Shown here: in pieces, positions 8,001 to 15,719 of the stretch
How the letters are laid out: each line of letters starts with the position of its first letter
Position numbering within the stretch: position 1 is the stretch's first letter
NCBI GenBank assembly: GCA_037384885.1
Contig: JARRNO010000005.1
Location: 1-23,096 of the forward strand
Origin: JARRNO01 sp037384885
Lineage (GTDB): Bacteria > Acidobacteriota > UBA4820 > DSQY01
DNA length: 23,096 nucleotides
Direction of reading: 5' to 3'
Notes under the pieces: model-generated
The model's database searches: none
What the model was told of the DNA's origin: nothing
Seen by the model: the letters and a program-made list of their open reading frames with translations, nothing else
Program-made: the position numbers and the translations under genes

Positions 8001-8162
8001 GCAGTAGTCGGGGGCCTGCTCTTTTCCCAGTTCCTGACCCTTTACATCACTCCGGTCTTCTTTGTTTACCTCGACCGATTCCAGCGATGGGCGCAGTTGC
8101 GCTGGGCATTCTGGCGCCCGCACCACCAGGTGCTGAGCCAGGAAACGCAGATGGGAAAATAA
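5046..8162 (+). CDS. RND-family multidrug efflux pump, inner-membrane subunit (AcrB/MdtB/MdtC type)
   Basis: The 1038-aa length and domain order are those of a hydrophobe/amphiphile RND exporter: TM1 near residues 12-30, a large periplasmic loop, TM2-6, a second periplasmic loop, then TM7-12. Proton-relay residues are present, Asp401-Asp402 in GFVVDDAIVMLEN of TM4 and Lys920 in GLVKKNGIMMIDF of TM10. The N-terminal FIRRPVMTTLLM and SDLPNVDFPTIQVSASLPGANP segments are hallmarks of the MdtB/MdtC-like branch. It works as a trimer that captures substrates from the periplasm or outer leaflet using the proton gradient. GGGGAG at 5034-5039 is its ribosome site. It is the last gene of the operon and is followed by a long GC hairpin. 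One pump gene is present, so a homotrimer is expected. Substrates cannot be read from the sequence. Confidence 0.95.
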   Translation: MNISGLFIRRPVMTTLLMLAILIFGITAYRQLPVSDLPNVDFPTIQVSASLPGANPDTMASAVATPLEKQFSTISGLSSMSSTNTQGRTDITLQFDLSRNLDAAAQDVQAAIAQVQGQLPPDMPSPPSYRKVNPAQQPILYVALTSPTLPLYTLDNYGETLMAQRISTVPGVAQVQVYGSQKYAVRVQLNPDALASRKISVNQVAAAISQSNVNLPTGTLYGKHKQFTVQATGQLLDAQGYRPIIVAYRDGQPVRLNQLGRVLNSVQNDKTAAWYIDQRSVILAIQRQPGTNTVAVAQSVKDLLPTFRKQLPASVSLHILYDRSESIKASVNDVKFTLILTLCLVILVIFLFLRNLLATVIPSLAMPMAIIGTFIVMSAMGYSLDNLSLMALVLSVGFVVDDAIVMLENIVRHLEMGKGVMEAALEGSREIGFTIISMTLSLAAVFIPILFMGGILGRLFHEFAVTIAAAVLVSGVVSLTLTPMMCSRFLKPPREVHHSKFYQSSERVFDWMIEFYRRTLHWTLRRRRWVMVFSGAILVLSGYLFVIIPKGFIPSEDNNQIFAFTQAKEGISFDAMRSRQKAVAAIVAKDPNVENFLSTFGGFTESNQGILFMHLKPRSHRKLGVDQVIQELRGKLSKVPGIMVFMQNPPPIRIGGRLSKGQYQFTILGADTKALYKYSELLQNKMSSLPGLQDVTSDLQIKNPQVNVVINRDKAATLGVTPEQIERTLGYAYSSQRVSTIYAPNNEYWVVMEMLPRFQRDPAALSKLYVSSDTGAMVPLDAVAKLTKSLGPLSVNHTGQLPSVTLSFNLAPNFSLGQAVDEVDALAKKVLPPTLTTSFEGSAQAFQSSLKGLGLLLLLAVLVIYMVLGVLYESFIHPITILSALPFAAFGALLTLLIFRVDLSIYAFVGIIMLVGLVKKNGIMMIDFALDAQRNEGKGAEDAIVEACLIRFRPILMTTFSALMGTLPIAVGFGAGSESRRPLGLAVVGGLLFSQFLTLYITPVFFVYLDRFQRWAQLRWAFWRPHHQVLSQETQMGK

Positions 8163-8170
8163 AGTCATCC

Positions 8171-8205
8171 GCTTCCCCGCGCGTGTTCTAAAAGCGCGGG
8201 GAAGC
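8171..8205 (+). terminator. Long GC hairpin at the end of the efflux operon
   Basis: A perfect 12-bp stem GCTTCCCCGCGC/GCGCGGGGAAGC with an 11-base loop starts 8 bases after the pump stop codon. No T run follows on the plus strand, so it may act as a weak terminator or as a 3'-end stabiliser of the mRNA. Confidence 0.6.
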
Positions 8206-8265
8206 ATGAGACTTCGGCTTGTCCTGCTTCAATTTCGATCATAGCCCGGCGGGCCTTGGACGGGG

Positions 8266-8294
8266 TTGACCCGGGAGGCTGCATCTCCTATAAT
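8266..8294 (+). promoter_or_regulatory. Near-consensus promoter of tRNA-Ala
   Basis: TTGACC (8266-8271) and a perfect TATAAT (8289-8294) are separated by 17 bases. The start site near 8301 is a few bases before the mature tRNA 5' end at 8307. Confidence 0.9.
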
Positions 8295-8306
8295 GTCTCT
8301 CCTGGT

Positions 8307-8382
8307 GGGGCTATGGCGCAGTTGGGAGCGCGCTTGAATGGCATTCAAGAGGTCGGGGGTTCGAATCCCCCTAGCTCCACCA
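8307..8382 (+). tRNA. tRNA-Ala (anticodon GGC)
   Basis: The 76-nt sequence folds as a full cloverleaf: acceptor GGGGCTA/TAGCTCC, D stem GCGC/GCGC, anticodon stem CTTGA/TCAAG with loop ATGGCAT, and T arm GGGGG-TTCGAAT-CCCCC. Anticodon GGC reads GCC and GCU alanine codons. Discriminator A and CCA are encoded. It has its own strong promoter and terminator. Confidence 0.97.
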
Positions 8383-8406
8383 AAAATATGGTCCGACCGA
8401 GATGCC

Positions 8407-8431
8407 AAGCCGCCGCCAGGTGGCTTTTTTT
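8407..8431 (+). terminator. Rho-independent terminator of tRNA-Ala
   Basis: An 8-bp stem AAGCCGCC/GGTGGCTT (one G-U pair) with tetraloop GCCA is followed by a run of T to 8431. Confidence 0.88.
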
Positions 8432-8480
8432 CCATGGCAGCGATTTTGGTAGCAAAGATAATGACCGGGAATGAAATGTT

Positions 8481-8567
8481 GACCTCATCACCGTGAGGTC
8501 CTGCTCGGCCCGGCATGGGTGAAGGGGAGGCGGCAGCGGATTGGGGAGCATTCGCGGGAAATGCTCC
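8481..8567 (+). other. Two inverted repeats in the recJ leader
   Basis: GACCTCA-N6-TGAGGTC (8481-8500) is a perfect 7-bp inverted repeat, and GGAGCATT-N7-AATGCTCC (8545-8567) is a perfect 8-bp hairpin that ends 10 bases before the recJ ribosome site. Either could be an operator or mRNA structure. A possible promoter with GATAAT at 8457-8462 lies upstream, with a weak -35. Confidence 0.4.
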
Positions 8568-8588
8568 GCGGGGAAGCAGGAGAAATAC

Positions 8589-10256
8589 TTGCCAAGCGGG
8601 AACTGGGTCGAAGCGGTTGATTGGCGGGAAGACGCCTCAGAGCTGGCTGGAAACCACAGCCTTTCCCCCGATACGGCCATGTTCCTGGCCTTCCTATTTC
8701 CGGATGCCGAATCTCGTCGCCCGTTTCTGGACGAAACACCGCTCCGATTTCCGGCTCCCAACACATTTACGGCGCTTTGGGACGCTGCGGACCGGCTCTC
8801 CTCAGCGGTTCGTTCCGGTGAATCCATACTGGTTCACGGCGACTACGACGTGGATGGGCTCATGGGCACGGCGACCCTGGTGGGAGGACTCCGGGCGCTC
8901 GGCGGCCGTGTAACGTCCTTTGTCCCTTCGCGTTTTGATGGGGGCTACGGGCTGTCCAACCGCAGTCTGGATTTCGTCCGGAAGGAAGGTGTCTCGCTCG
9001 TTTTAACGACGGATTGCGGCACAAATGCCAGCGAGGTGGGAGCGGCAATTATCGAAGCGGGAATCGATCTCATCGTGACCGACCACCATGCTCCTGCTCC
9101 GGGCTGCCAACCTCCGGGCTGGATAGTCAATCCGCACGTCGAAAGGAATGGCGATGAAGGCGAGCTTCAGACCCTTTGCGGTGCGTCGGTCGCTTTCATG
9201 CTCTTGAGAGCAACGGCCAGGCATCTCGGGATGTCTCTTCCCGATGAACCTTTTTTGAGATTATGCGCCATTGCCACCGTCTCCGATGTTGTTCCCATGT
9301 CAATTCTCAACCGAAAGATCTGTCTTGCCGGATTCAAGGCGCTCGAGGAAACTCCCAATCCGGGGCTGGCCCAGCTTCTCTCCAAGTGCAGCTTTCCCAT
9401 GCCCGTAAAAAGCCATCACGTGACCTTCTTTTTGGCGCCCCGATTTAACGCGGCCGGCCGGATGCAGGACGCCGGCCTCGTGTTGGACCTCCTCCTGGAA
9501 AAAAGGGCGGACCGTGCGTCCAAGATGATCGGTCTCTTGGAGAAGCTGAACCGGGAGAGAAAGGTATGCCAGGAAGCGGCTCTCGTGGAAGCTGTCGGCG
9601 TGGTCGGCGGCAAGGAGTCGAGAGTGGCGTTCGGCGCTTCCCCGAACTGGCACCGGGGTGTTCTGGGGCCTGTGGCGGCGAGAGTGAGCGAACGATTTGA
9701 AAAGAGCGCCTTCATCGTGTCGGTGGACGGGGATGAGGGGACGGGGTCGGCGCGATCATTCGGCAACGATAATGTTACGCAAATGCTTGCGGATGCCGAA
9801 GGATGCCTGGTTCGATTTGGAGGCCACAAGGCGGCGGCGGGTTTTACGGTCAGGAGCGATAGACTTCAGGATCTGGAATCGGCGTTGGGTTCTTTTCCCG
9901 AAGTGGAAGGAGATCGGCCCTCGAAGCGTTATGTTGTACTAGGGCGCGAGGCGTTAGACGCGGCGTGGGTCACCCTCCAATCGCTGGACCCTCTCGGTCC
10001 AGCCGCCGCAGATCCCTGGATCGCCCTGGAGGACGTGAAACCTCAAGGCTGCCGCACGGTTAAGGGCAGGCACCTGATCTGGGAGGTATCCACTCGTGAG
10101 GGGGAATCACTCAATCTGATTGCCTGGGACGGGATCGAGCGCGGATTGGACGAGAAGGCTCTGGAGGGGACAAAGCGCGTGGTAGGCCGGCTTGCTCCCG
10201 AAGCATTCCGAAGGGCGCGATCCCCCTACTACTTTCAGGTTGAAGGCGTCATCTGA
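8589..10256 (+). CDS. recJ: Single-stranded-DNA-specific 5'-3' exonuclease RecJ (DHH family)
   Basis: RecJ degrades single-stranded DNA from the 5' end in recombination repair, mismatch repair and fork restart. The 555-aa protein shows the DHH phosphoesterase motifs in order: HGDYDVDG (83-90), TTDCGT (140-145), VTDHH with Asp165-His166-His167, and RFNAAGRM with the second-domain motif RFGGHKAAAGF around 409-419 (DHHA1), then a C-terminal OB-like region. I chose TTG 8589 because AGGAG (8578-8582) is 6 bases upstream; the earlier in-frame TTG 8541 would place an 8-bp hairpin inside the coding start and has a poorly spaced ribosome site. Length is normal for the family. It reads in the same direction as ppdK, 73 bases before it, so the two may be co-transcribed although no functional link is known. 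Confidence 0.92.
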   Translation: MPSGNWVEAVDWREDASELAGNHSLSPDTAMFLAFLFPDAESRRPFLDETPLRFPAPNTFTALWDAADRLSSAVRSGESILVHGDYDVDGLMGTATLVGGLRALGGRVTSFVPSRFDGGYGLSNRSLDFVRKEGVSLVLTTDCGTNASEVGAAIIEAGIDLIVTDHHAPAPGCQPPGWIVNPHVERNGDEGELQTLCGASVAFMLLRATARHLGMSLPDEPFLRLCAIATVSDVVPMSILNRKICLAGFKALEETPNPGLAQLLSKCSFPMPVKSHHVTFFLAPRFNAAGRMQDAGLVLDLLLEKRADRASKMIGLLEKLNRERKVCQEAALVEAVGVVGGKESRVAFGASPNWHRGVLGPVAARVSERFEKSAFIVSVDGDEGTGSARSFGNDNVTQMLADAEGCLVRFGGHKAAAGFTVRSDRLQDLESALGSFPEVEGDRPSKRYVVLGREALDAAWVTLQSLDPLGPAAADPWIALEDVKPQGCRTVKGRHLIWEVSTREGESLNLIAWDGIERGLDEKALEGTKRVVGRLAPEAFRRARSPYYFQVEGVI

Positions 10257-10329
10257 GCATCCACGCCGCAGACGGTTTGGCGGTGCGATGCCGTGATAAA
10301 CTGAGATCGAAACTGACAGAGGTAGAAAA

Positions 10330-13065
10330 ATGACAAATTGGGTCTATTTTTTCGGCGATGGAAAAGCTGAAGGAAGCGGTGATCAGAAGAACCTTCTCGG
10401 GGGGAAGGGAGCCGGCCTCGCGGAAATGACCAACCTGGGCATCCCGGTGCCGCCTGGTTTTACTCTCACCACGGAGGTCTGCTCTTACTTTTACGACAAT
10501 GACCGGAATTACCCGGAGGAACTGAAGGAGGAAGTCAAGAAAGCTCTTGCCAGGGTGGAATCCATCATGGGAAGAAAATTCGGAGATGCGAAGAATCCTC
10601 TTCTCTTTTCCGTGCGGTCAGGGGCCAGGGCTTCCATGCCCGGCATGATGGATACGGTCCTGAACCTCGGATTGAACGCTGAGACGGTCAAAGGCTTGGC
10701 GGAAGTGACGGGTAACGAGCGTTTCGCCTGGGACTCGTACCGCCGGTTCATCGCCATGTACGGCGACGTGGTCTTGGGGATGAAGCCCGAATCGAAAAAG
10801 GACGACGATCCCTTCGACGTCATTATGGAAGCAAAAAAGAAGGAGACGGGGGCGCGCTTCGACACCGATTTAAGTACGGATGATCTGCAGGACCTGGCCC
10901 GGCGTTACAAGGAAGAAATCAAAAGACGGCTGAACGTGGATTTTCCGGAAAACCCCCAAGACCAGCTATGGGGCGCCATCGGGGCGGTCTTCGGCTCGTG
11001 GATGAATGAGAGGGCGGTTGCATACCGAAAGATCTACGGAATTCCCCATGACTGGGGAACGGCTGTAAATGTTCAGACCATGGTGTTCGGAAACCGGGGA
11101 GAGACGTCGGGCACGGGGGTCGGTTTTACGCGCGATCCCGCCCTCGGCGAAAATCAGGTGTACGGAGAGTTCCTTCTGAACGCTCAGGGCGAAGACGTGG
11201 TGGCAGGCATCCGCACGCCCAGGCCTATCGGGGAACTGGAAGAGGCCATGCCGGACGCGTACCAACAGCTTATGGACATCCGCAACAAACTCGAAAGCCA
11301 TTACCGGGATATGCAGGACTTTGAATTCACGATCGAAGAGGGAAAGCTTTGGATGCTCCAGACGCGGACCGGCAAACGCCACCCGTTTGCCGCCGCCAGA
11401 ATGGCGGTGGACATGGAAGCGGAGGGCTTGATATCGGAGAAGGAAGCGGTGGTCCGCCCCGATGCGGACGGGATCGCGGCCTTCCTTGCGCCCGTGTTTG
11501 ACAGGAAAGCCAAGGAGGAGGCCGTAAGGGAAGGCAACGTCGTAGCCAGAGGCCTTCCGGCCGGTCCCGGTGGAGCAAGTGGCCGGGTCGTCTTCAATGC
11601 ACAGGATGCGGAAGATTGGAGGAAGCGAGGCGAGCAGGTCATTCTGGTCCGAAAATTTACGAGTCCGGAAGACATCCGCGGCATGGACGCGGCGGAAGGA
11701 ATCCTGACCCAACAAGGCGGCATGACTTCCCATGCTGCTCTGGTCGCGCGTCAGATGGGGAAGGTCTGCGTCGTCGGTTGCGGCGTCCTGAATATCGACT
11801 ACCAGGCGGGTCGGATCCAGGTGGCGGGCAAAACGATTAATGAGGGGGACTGGCTTTCCGTGGACGGCTTTAGCGGCGACGTGATTCTGGGCAAGCTTCC
11901 CACCACCCCCAGCGAGGCTCTCCAGGTCCTGGAGGGCAGCCTCGCACCTGAGAAATCAAAGAACTATCAACAGTTCGCGAAGCTCATGACTTGGGCGGAT
12001 AAGTACCGCAGGCTCCAGGTATGGACCAATGCCGATACGCCGAAACAGGCGGCCCTGGCCGTCAAGCTGGGGGCCCAGGGGATTGGGTTGTGTCGAACGG
12101 AGCACATGTTTTTCGAAGGGAAACGGATCCATTTCGTCCGGCGGATGATTCTCAGCGAATCGGAAGAGGCGAGAAGGTCGGCGCTTGACGAACTCTTCCC
12201 TTTTCAGAAGGAAGACTTTGCAGGTATCTTCCGGGCGATGGCAGGGCGGCCGGTGACCATCCGATTGCTGGACCCGCCCCTACACGAGTTCCTGCCGTCG
12301 CGAGACGCCTTGAAACCGGAAGTCTTCAAGGAGAAGGTCGGATCCATCGCCAGTGAGTTGGGCATCAGTGAAAAGCGCGTGGAAGAGCACATCGAAGCCC
12401 TGCATGAAAACAATCCCATGCTTGGACACCGGGGATGCCGCCTGGGCATTTCCTACCCGGAAATTTACGAAATGCAGATCAAGGCCGTTCTTGAGGCGGC
12501 CTGCGATGTGGATGCCGAAGGTCTGGAGGTGAAACCCGAAATCATGATACCGCTCGTGGGCAACGAAATGGAGATGCGGCTGACTAGCCAGCAGGTCCAT
12601 CAGTTCGCCGACGAGGTGATGACGCGGCGGGGAACCAAGATCCCATACCTCGTGGGTACCATGATCGAGCTCCCACGGGCCTGCATGGCTGCGGACAAGA
12701 TCGCCGGGACGGCCCAGTTCTTTTCCTTCGGCACCAATGACTTGACCCAAACCACATTTGGTATCTCCCGCGATGATGTGAAGGGCTTCTTGGGAACGTA
12801 CCTGGACAAGGATATCTTTCCGGCGGATCCCTTTCAGAAATTGGACCGCGAAGGCGTGGGCGGGCTTATGAAAGTTGCCATCAAGAAGGGCAGGGAGAAG
12901 AACCCGGATCTTCAGATCGGAATCTGCGGCGAGCACGGTGGGGAACCGAGTTCGGTCGCCTTTTGCCATGCTGCCGGCCTGAATTACGTTTCGTGTTCTC
13001 CCTTCCGCGTCCCGGTGGCGCGCCTGGCAGCGGCGCAGGCCTCACTGGCCGAGGAGTCCGCCTGA
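10330..13065 (+). CDS. ppdK: Pyruvate, phosphate dikinase
   Basis: The enzyme interconverts ATP, phosphate and pyruvate with AMP, pyrophosphate and phosphoenolpyruvate, serving gluconeogenesis or pyrophosphate-linked glycolysis in the cytoplasm. The 911-aa protein has the ATP-grasp nucleotide-binding domain (GGKGAGLAEM at 24-33 and SGARASMPGMMDTVLNLG), the swivelling phosphohistidine domain with GGMTSHAA and catalytic His468, and the C-terminal TIM-barrel PEP/pyruvate domain with RTEHMF, GTNDLTQ, GICGEHGG and the catalytic Cys889 in NYVSCSP. All key residues are present and length is usual. AGAGGT lies about 7 bases before the ATG. I see no convincing promoter in the 73 bases after recJ. Transcription ends at the strong hairpin at 13089-13121. 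Confidence 0.97.
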   Translation: MTNWVYFFGDGKAEGSGDQKNLLGGKGAGLAEMTNLGIPVPPGFTLTTEVCSYFYDNDRNYPEELKEEVKKALARVESIMGRKFGDAKNPLLFSVRSGARASMPGMMDTVLNLGLNAETVKGLAEVTGNERFAWDSYRRFIAMYGDVVLGMKPESKKDDDPFDVIMEAKKKETGARFDTDLSTDDLQDLARRYKEEIKRRLNVDFPENPQDQLWGAIGAVFGSWMNERAVAYRKIYGIPHDWGTAVNVQTMVFGNRGETSGTGVGFTRDPALGENQVYGEFLLNAQGEDVVAGIRTPRPIGELEEAMPDAYQQLMDIRNKLESHYRDMQDFEFTIEEGKLWMLQTRTGKRHPFAAARMAVDMEAEGLISEKEAVVRPDADGIAAFLAPVFDRKAKEEAVREGNVVARGLPAGPGGASGRVVFNAQDAEDWRKRGEQVILVRKFTSPEDIRGMDAAEGILTQQGGMTSHAALVARQMGKVCVVGCGVLNIDYQAGRIQVAGKTINEGDWLSVDGFSGDVILGKLPTTPSEALQVLEGSLAPEKSKNYQQFAKLMTWADKYRRLQVWTNADTPKQAALAVKLGAQGIGLCRTEHMFFEGKRIHFVRRMILSESEEARRSALDELFPFQKEDFAGIFRAMAGRPVTIRLLDPPLHEFLPSRDALKPEVFKEKVGSIASELGISEKRVEEHIEALHENNPMLGHRGCRLGISYPEIYEMQIKAVLEAACDVDAEGLEVKPEIMIPLVGNEMEMRLTSQQVHQFADEVMTRRGTKIPYLVGTMIELPRACMAADKIAGTAQFFSFGTNDLTQTTFGISRDDVKGFLGTYLDKDIFPADPFQKLDREGVGGLMKVAIKKGREKNPDLQIGICGEHGGEPSSVAFCHAAGLNYVSCSPFRVPVARLAAAQASLAEESA

Positions 13066-13088
13066 CAGGTGGATTGATCGACTCAGCA

Positions 13089-13121
13089 CGAAAAGGCCCG
13101 GCTTCCAGCCGGGCTTTTTCG
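13089..13121. terminator. Bidirectional terminator between convergent genes
   Basis: A 7-bp GC core GCCCGGC/GCCGGGC with loop TTCCA is flanked by CGAAAAG on one side and TTTTTCG on the other, so a T run follows the stem on both strands. It separates ppdK from the convergent secreted-protein gene. Confidence 0.9.
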
Positions 13122-13143
13122 TTGGCAATGAGGGTCAGGAGAG

Positions 13144-14424
13144 TCAGAAGTGAGCTGGGGCAGGAGACAGTGGCAAGCTTCCCTTTGTCACTTCTATCGT
13201 CTTACTGTAGGCGATGGTCCCATCTTTCAGGCGCGCCATGACGCGCACGTAGAGGGGCCCTGGCTGGCTTGCCTCCACCTCAAAGGATTGCGAGAACGTA
13301 CCGAATACTGGAGCAGTGGGCGAAACCGTATCGCCAGCCACAAGAAACATGCCGCTCGGCCTGGCGGACCAGAACACCCTGAAAGACTCAACGGATTCGA
13401 CGGAGTCCACATGCCAGGATACCCGGATGGTGTTAAAAATCCATGATGCCGTTATCCCGGTGAACTGCAAGGAGGCAGGGGCCTCCGAAACGGTCGAGTT
13501 CTCACCCACAAAAGCGGTTTCGGAGATCGGTGGGCGGCCATAGAACGAAGGGTAGGCGTTGTCGAAGAGGACGGTCAGGGCGATATAGGTTTTCAGGCCG
13601 GGCTCATGCGGCACCATGATCGTGGCGGTTCCGGGATCATTTCCGTTGTTCCCCCAGTTGACAACGCCCCCCACGGCCAGCATCCAGCTGGTGGTCTTAA
13701 AGCTGTCCGGAGCCGTGTACCCCTGGTAATAACGCACAGCAATGCCGGTCACGATGTTGGGAGAGTGCTGCGGGGGCTGGTCCGAATAGCCCTTCAGATT
13801 TTGGATGGGCCGCCAGGCAACGGTAATACGGTCCTGCGTTCCCTGGTTCTGGATATGTTGGATGGAAGGGCGGGGTATGGAAACGGGTGAAAGCGCCCCT
13901 GGCGACCCGGGAAGCCGCCGGTGCCTGCTGAGGATGTTTTTGGCGGCCAGGGGTCCTTGAGGAGCTGACACACTGCTGTTAGTAACGTTGTCGAAATTGA
14001 AAGCGCCCACCGTGGGGTCCCACCCCGTATTCATGACAAGGTATTGTCCGTGCCCGTTGTTTTCGATGGAGTAGAGAAAAACGAGACGTTCCGCGGTATT
14101 GGGGCACGAGCCGGCAACATCCGGGCTCCCGAGATCGGCTGAGACAAAATAGCCGTTCAGGTAAGGGCTGATCATCCGGTAGGTGGGCAGACTTCCGCTG
14201 TTCAACTGGGCGGCGCTGCCTTCCGCCCAGAACACGGTTTGGATGGTACCGTTGCCGGATCCATCAGCAGGAATTCCATTGATTGGTGCCTGATAAGATC
14301 TTAATGACCCGAGATTCCCCAACTGAATGTTGGCTGGGCAAGCGGCGTCGAGCGCTGCAGATAGACTGAACAACAGGGCTGCGACAGCAAGTATCGTTAT
14401 TTTGTTTCGTGGCGATGTTTTCAT
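13144..14424 (-). CDS. Secreted protein of unknown function with fibronectin-III-like regions
   Basis: I do not recognise a family for this 426-aa protein. It starts with a clear Sec signal peptide (MKTSPRNK, a hydrophobic core, cleavage near ALDA-A at residues 27-28), so it is exported. The mature protein is rich in Ser, Gly, Asn, Pro and Thr. Two segments look like beta-sandwich, fibronectin-III-like modules: one from DRITVAWRPIQNLKGY to about the middle, and one near the C-terminus from TGITASWIFNTIRVSWHVDSV to PLYVRVMARLKDG. Cys29 and the Cys in AGSCPNT near 107 could form a disulfide. AAGGGAG sits 7 bases before the ATG. A sigma-54-type promoter motif lies about 75 bases upstream. It is transcribed alone between a bidirectional terminator and the yitT gene. 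A surface or extracellular role is likely; anything further would be a guess. Confidence 0.75.
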   Translation of the reverse strand: MKTSPRNKITILAVAALLFSLSAALDAACPANIQLGNLGSLRSYQAPINGIPADGSGNGTIQTVFWAEGSAAQLNSGSLPTYRMISPYLNGYFVSADLGSPDVAGSCPNTAERLVFLYSIENNGHGQYLVMNTGWDPTVGAFNFDNVTNSSVSAPQGPLAAKNILSRHRRLPGSPGALSPVSIPRPSIQHIQNQGTQDRITVAWRPIQNLKGYSDQPPQHSPNIVTGIAVRYYQGYTAPDSFKTTSWMLAVGGVVNWGNNGNDPGTATIMVPHEPGLKTYIALTVLFDNAYPSFYGRPPISETAFVGENSTVSEAPASLQFTGITASWIFNTIRVSWHVDSVESVESFRVFWSARPSGMFLVAGDTVSPTAPVFGTFSQSFEVEASQPGPLYVRVMARLKDGTIAYSKTIEVTKGSLPLSPAPAHF

Positions 14425-14498
14425 TGGACTGCTCCCTTACTTTTCCCAGCCGCGGCCCCGGAGTTGATGAACGCGTTGGTGCGGCTGCCCCTTATGAG

Positions 14499-14514
14499 AG
14501 CAAAAGCCATGCCA
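14499..14514 (-). promoter_or_regulatory. Sigma-54 (RpoN) promoter motif
   Basis: On the minus strand TGGCAT-N5-TTGCT matches the -24/-12 consensus, with GG and GC separated by exactly 10 bases. The predicted start near 14488 leaves a leader of about 64 bases before the secreted-protein ATG. An activator protein would be required; a candidate upstream site is not clear, though a GGCGCC-centred imperfect inverted repeat lies near 14549-14575. Confidence 0.65.
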
Positions 14515-14734
14515 ATAAATAGACGCAAAAGCCGGCGACGTAATGACGCTTAACGGCTCGGCGCCGTAAACCGTCAAGTTATTGACTACTCGTGCTGTAA
14601 GGTTGAGATGGTATGGGAGAAGTAAAGAACGAGCCATCTTGCATGGATCGTGCTCTCCAGCCGAGACGCAGCTAGAGGTGCCGCAGGCTGAAATATTCTC
14701 CGGCGGCCCGGCAAAGCGATGGAAAAGCCGATGA

Positions 14735-14752
14735 GCCCCGGGTTCCCGGGGC
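14735..14752 (-). terminator. GC hairpin downstream of the YitT-family gene
   Basis: GCCCCGGG and CCCGGGGC form a perfect inverted repeat about 40 bases after the yitT stop codon. On the minus strand the next bases contain only a short CTTTTCC some 10 bases away, so intrinsic termination is uncertain. Apart from this hairpin and the sigma-54 motif I see nothing functional between 14425 and 14793. Confidence 0.4.
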
Positions 14753-14793
14753 AGAGCCTCCCCGTCGTGGCTGGGGGCGGGGCGGAACGCCGG

Positions 14794-15711
14794 CTAGAAG
14801 CGGGGCCGGGCGGTGAGCCTCTGCATCAGGGCGCGCGCGGAGGAACTGCGGAAGCGTCCGACAACTTCATTCGCCTCCAGAATGGTCAGAAAAGCCCGGG
14901 GATCCTCGCTCAGAACAATGTCCCTCATCTCTCGGAGTTCAGCCCGCGTGATAATACAGAGCAGGACATCTCTGTCCCGTTCGGTGAAGGCGCCCTGGGC
15001 GTTGAGGATAGTGGCTCCGCGGTGCATTTCTTGGAGGATGCGCCGGCGGATGGAGACGGACTCGTCCGAAATAATTAGAACAGCCTTTCTACGCCTTGGG
15101 GCCTGAAGAGTATCAATTGTGCGGCTTGAGACAAAGATGCCGATTAGCGTGTACATGGCGAGCTCAGGCTTTTCGATGAATCCGGCTGCGACAATCAGCA
15201 GCCCGTTCAGGACCAGGCTGACCTCCCCGACTCCCAGCCCAAACCGCCGGTTGAAAAAGACCGCCAGAATATCGAATCCACCGAGCGAGCCTCTGGAACG
15301 CAGGGCAAAGGCGCTCCCCATGCCTCCCAGCAGCCCCCCAAAGATCGCGCCGAGCATGGGGTCCCGGGTAAGGGGTTGGATGGACGAGTAGTCCGTAACG
15401 ATCCAGAAGATCAAGACGGCGGCGCCCGAATAGAGCGCGAATCGCCTGCCGAGGTCCCTGGTTCCCAGCAGAAAGATAGGAATATTAAGGAGCAGAACCG
15501 TCAGGCCGACGTGCCAGTGAAAGACGGCATGCCCGAGGATGGCGGTGCCGGTGACGCCACCTGTGAGCAGGTGAGTGGGGAGTATGAATCCACGGATGGC
15601 AAATGCATAAAGGGCGGTTCCAGAAACCAGCCAGAAGAGCTGGGCCGCTGTAACCCGGACAGCGGCCCAACCCCTTAACATGCGTTTGGTGCGCGTATAG
15701 TGCGACGGCAT
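14794..15711 (-). CDS. YitT-family membrane protein (DUF161 with DUF2179 tail)
   Basis: The 305-aa protein fits the YitT family: a membrane part with about five to six hydrophobic segments from residue 20 to 190 containing the family-type motifs FILPTHLLTGGVTGTAIL and SRGSLGGFDILAVFFNRRFGLGVGE, then a soluble C-terminal DUF2179 domain of about 100 residues (RRKAVLIISDESVSIRRRILQEMHRGATIL through FLTILEANEVVGRF). The tail resembles small ligand-binding or regulatory folds. The function of the family is not established; it may be transport-related. The ATG is 8 bases after the nrdJ stop with AAGGA in between, so it is co-transcribed with nrdJ. The pairing may be incidental, since no B12 or nucleotide transport role can be shown from sequence. 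Confidence 0.85.
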   Translation of the reverse strand: MPSHYTRTKRMLRGWAAVRVTAAQLFWLVSGTALYAFAIRGFILPTHLLTGGVTGTAILGHAVFHWHVGLTVLLLNIPIFLLGTRDLGRRFALYSGAAVLIFWIVTDYSSIQPLTRDPMLGAIFGGLLGGMGSAFALRSRGSLGGFDILAVFFNRRFGLGVGEVSLVLNGLLIVAAGFIEKPELAMYTLIGIFVSSRTIDTLQAPRRRKAVLIISDESVSIRRRILQEMHRGATILNAQGAFTERDRDVLLCIITRAELREMRDIVLSEDPRAFLTILEANEVVGRFRSSSARALMQRLTARPRF

Positions 15712-15719
15712 CGTTTCCT

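Noticed and set aside
8229..8516. Minus-strand open frame of 95 aa across tRNA-Ala
   Set aside because: The GIRTPDLLNAIQARSQLRHS peptide is the classic artefact of translating antisense tRNA; the tRNA fold and promoter are clear.
14437..14637. 66-aa minus-strand open frame between yitT and the secreted-protein gene
   Set aside because: It has no ribosome site or recognisable feature and overlaps the sigma-54 promoter motif.
14718..14760. Hammerhead-ribozyme-like core (CCGATGAG, a GC stem, then CAGAG)
   Set aside because: The CUGAUGA box has a mismatch, and the required GAAA after stem II is absent, so it is a GC hairpin with chance similarity.
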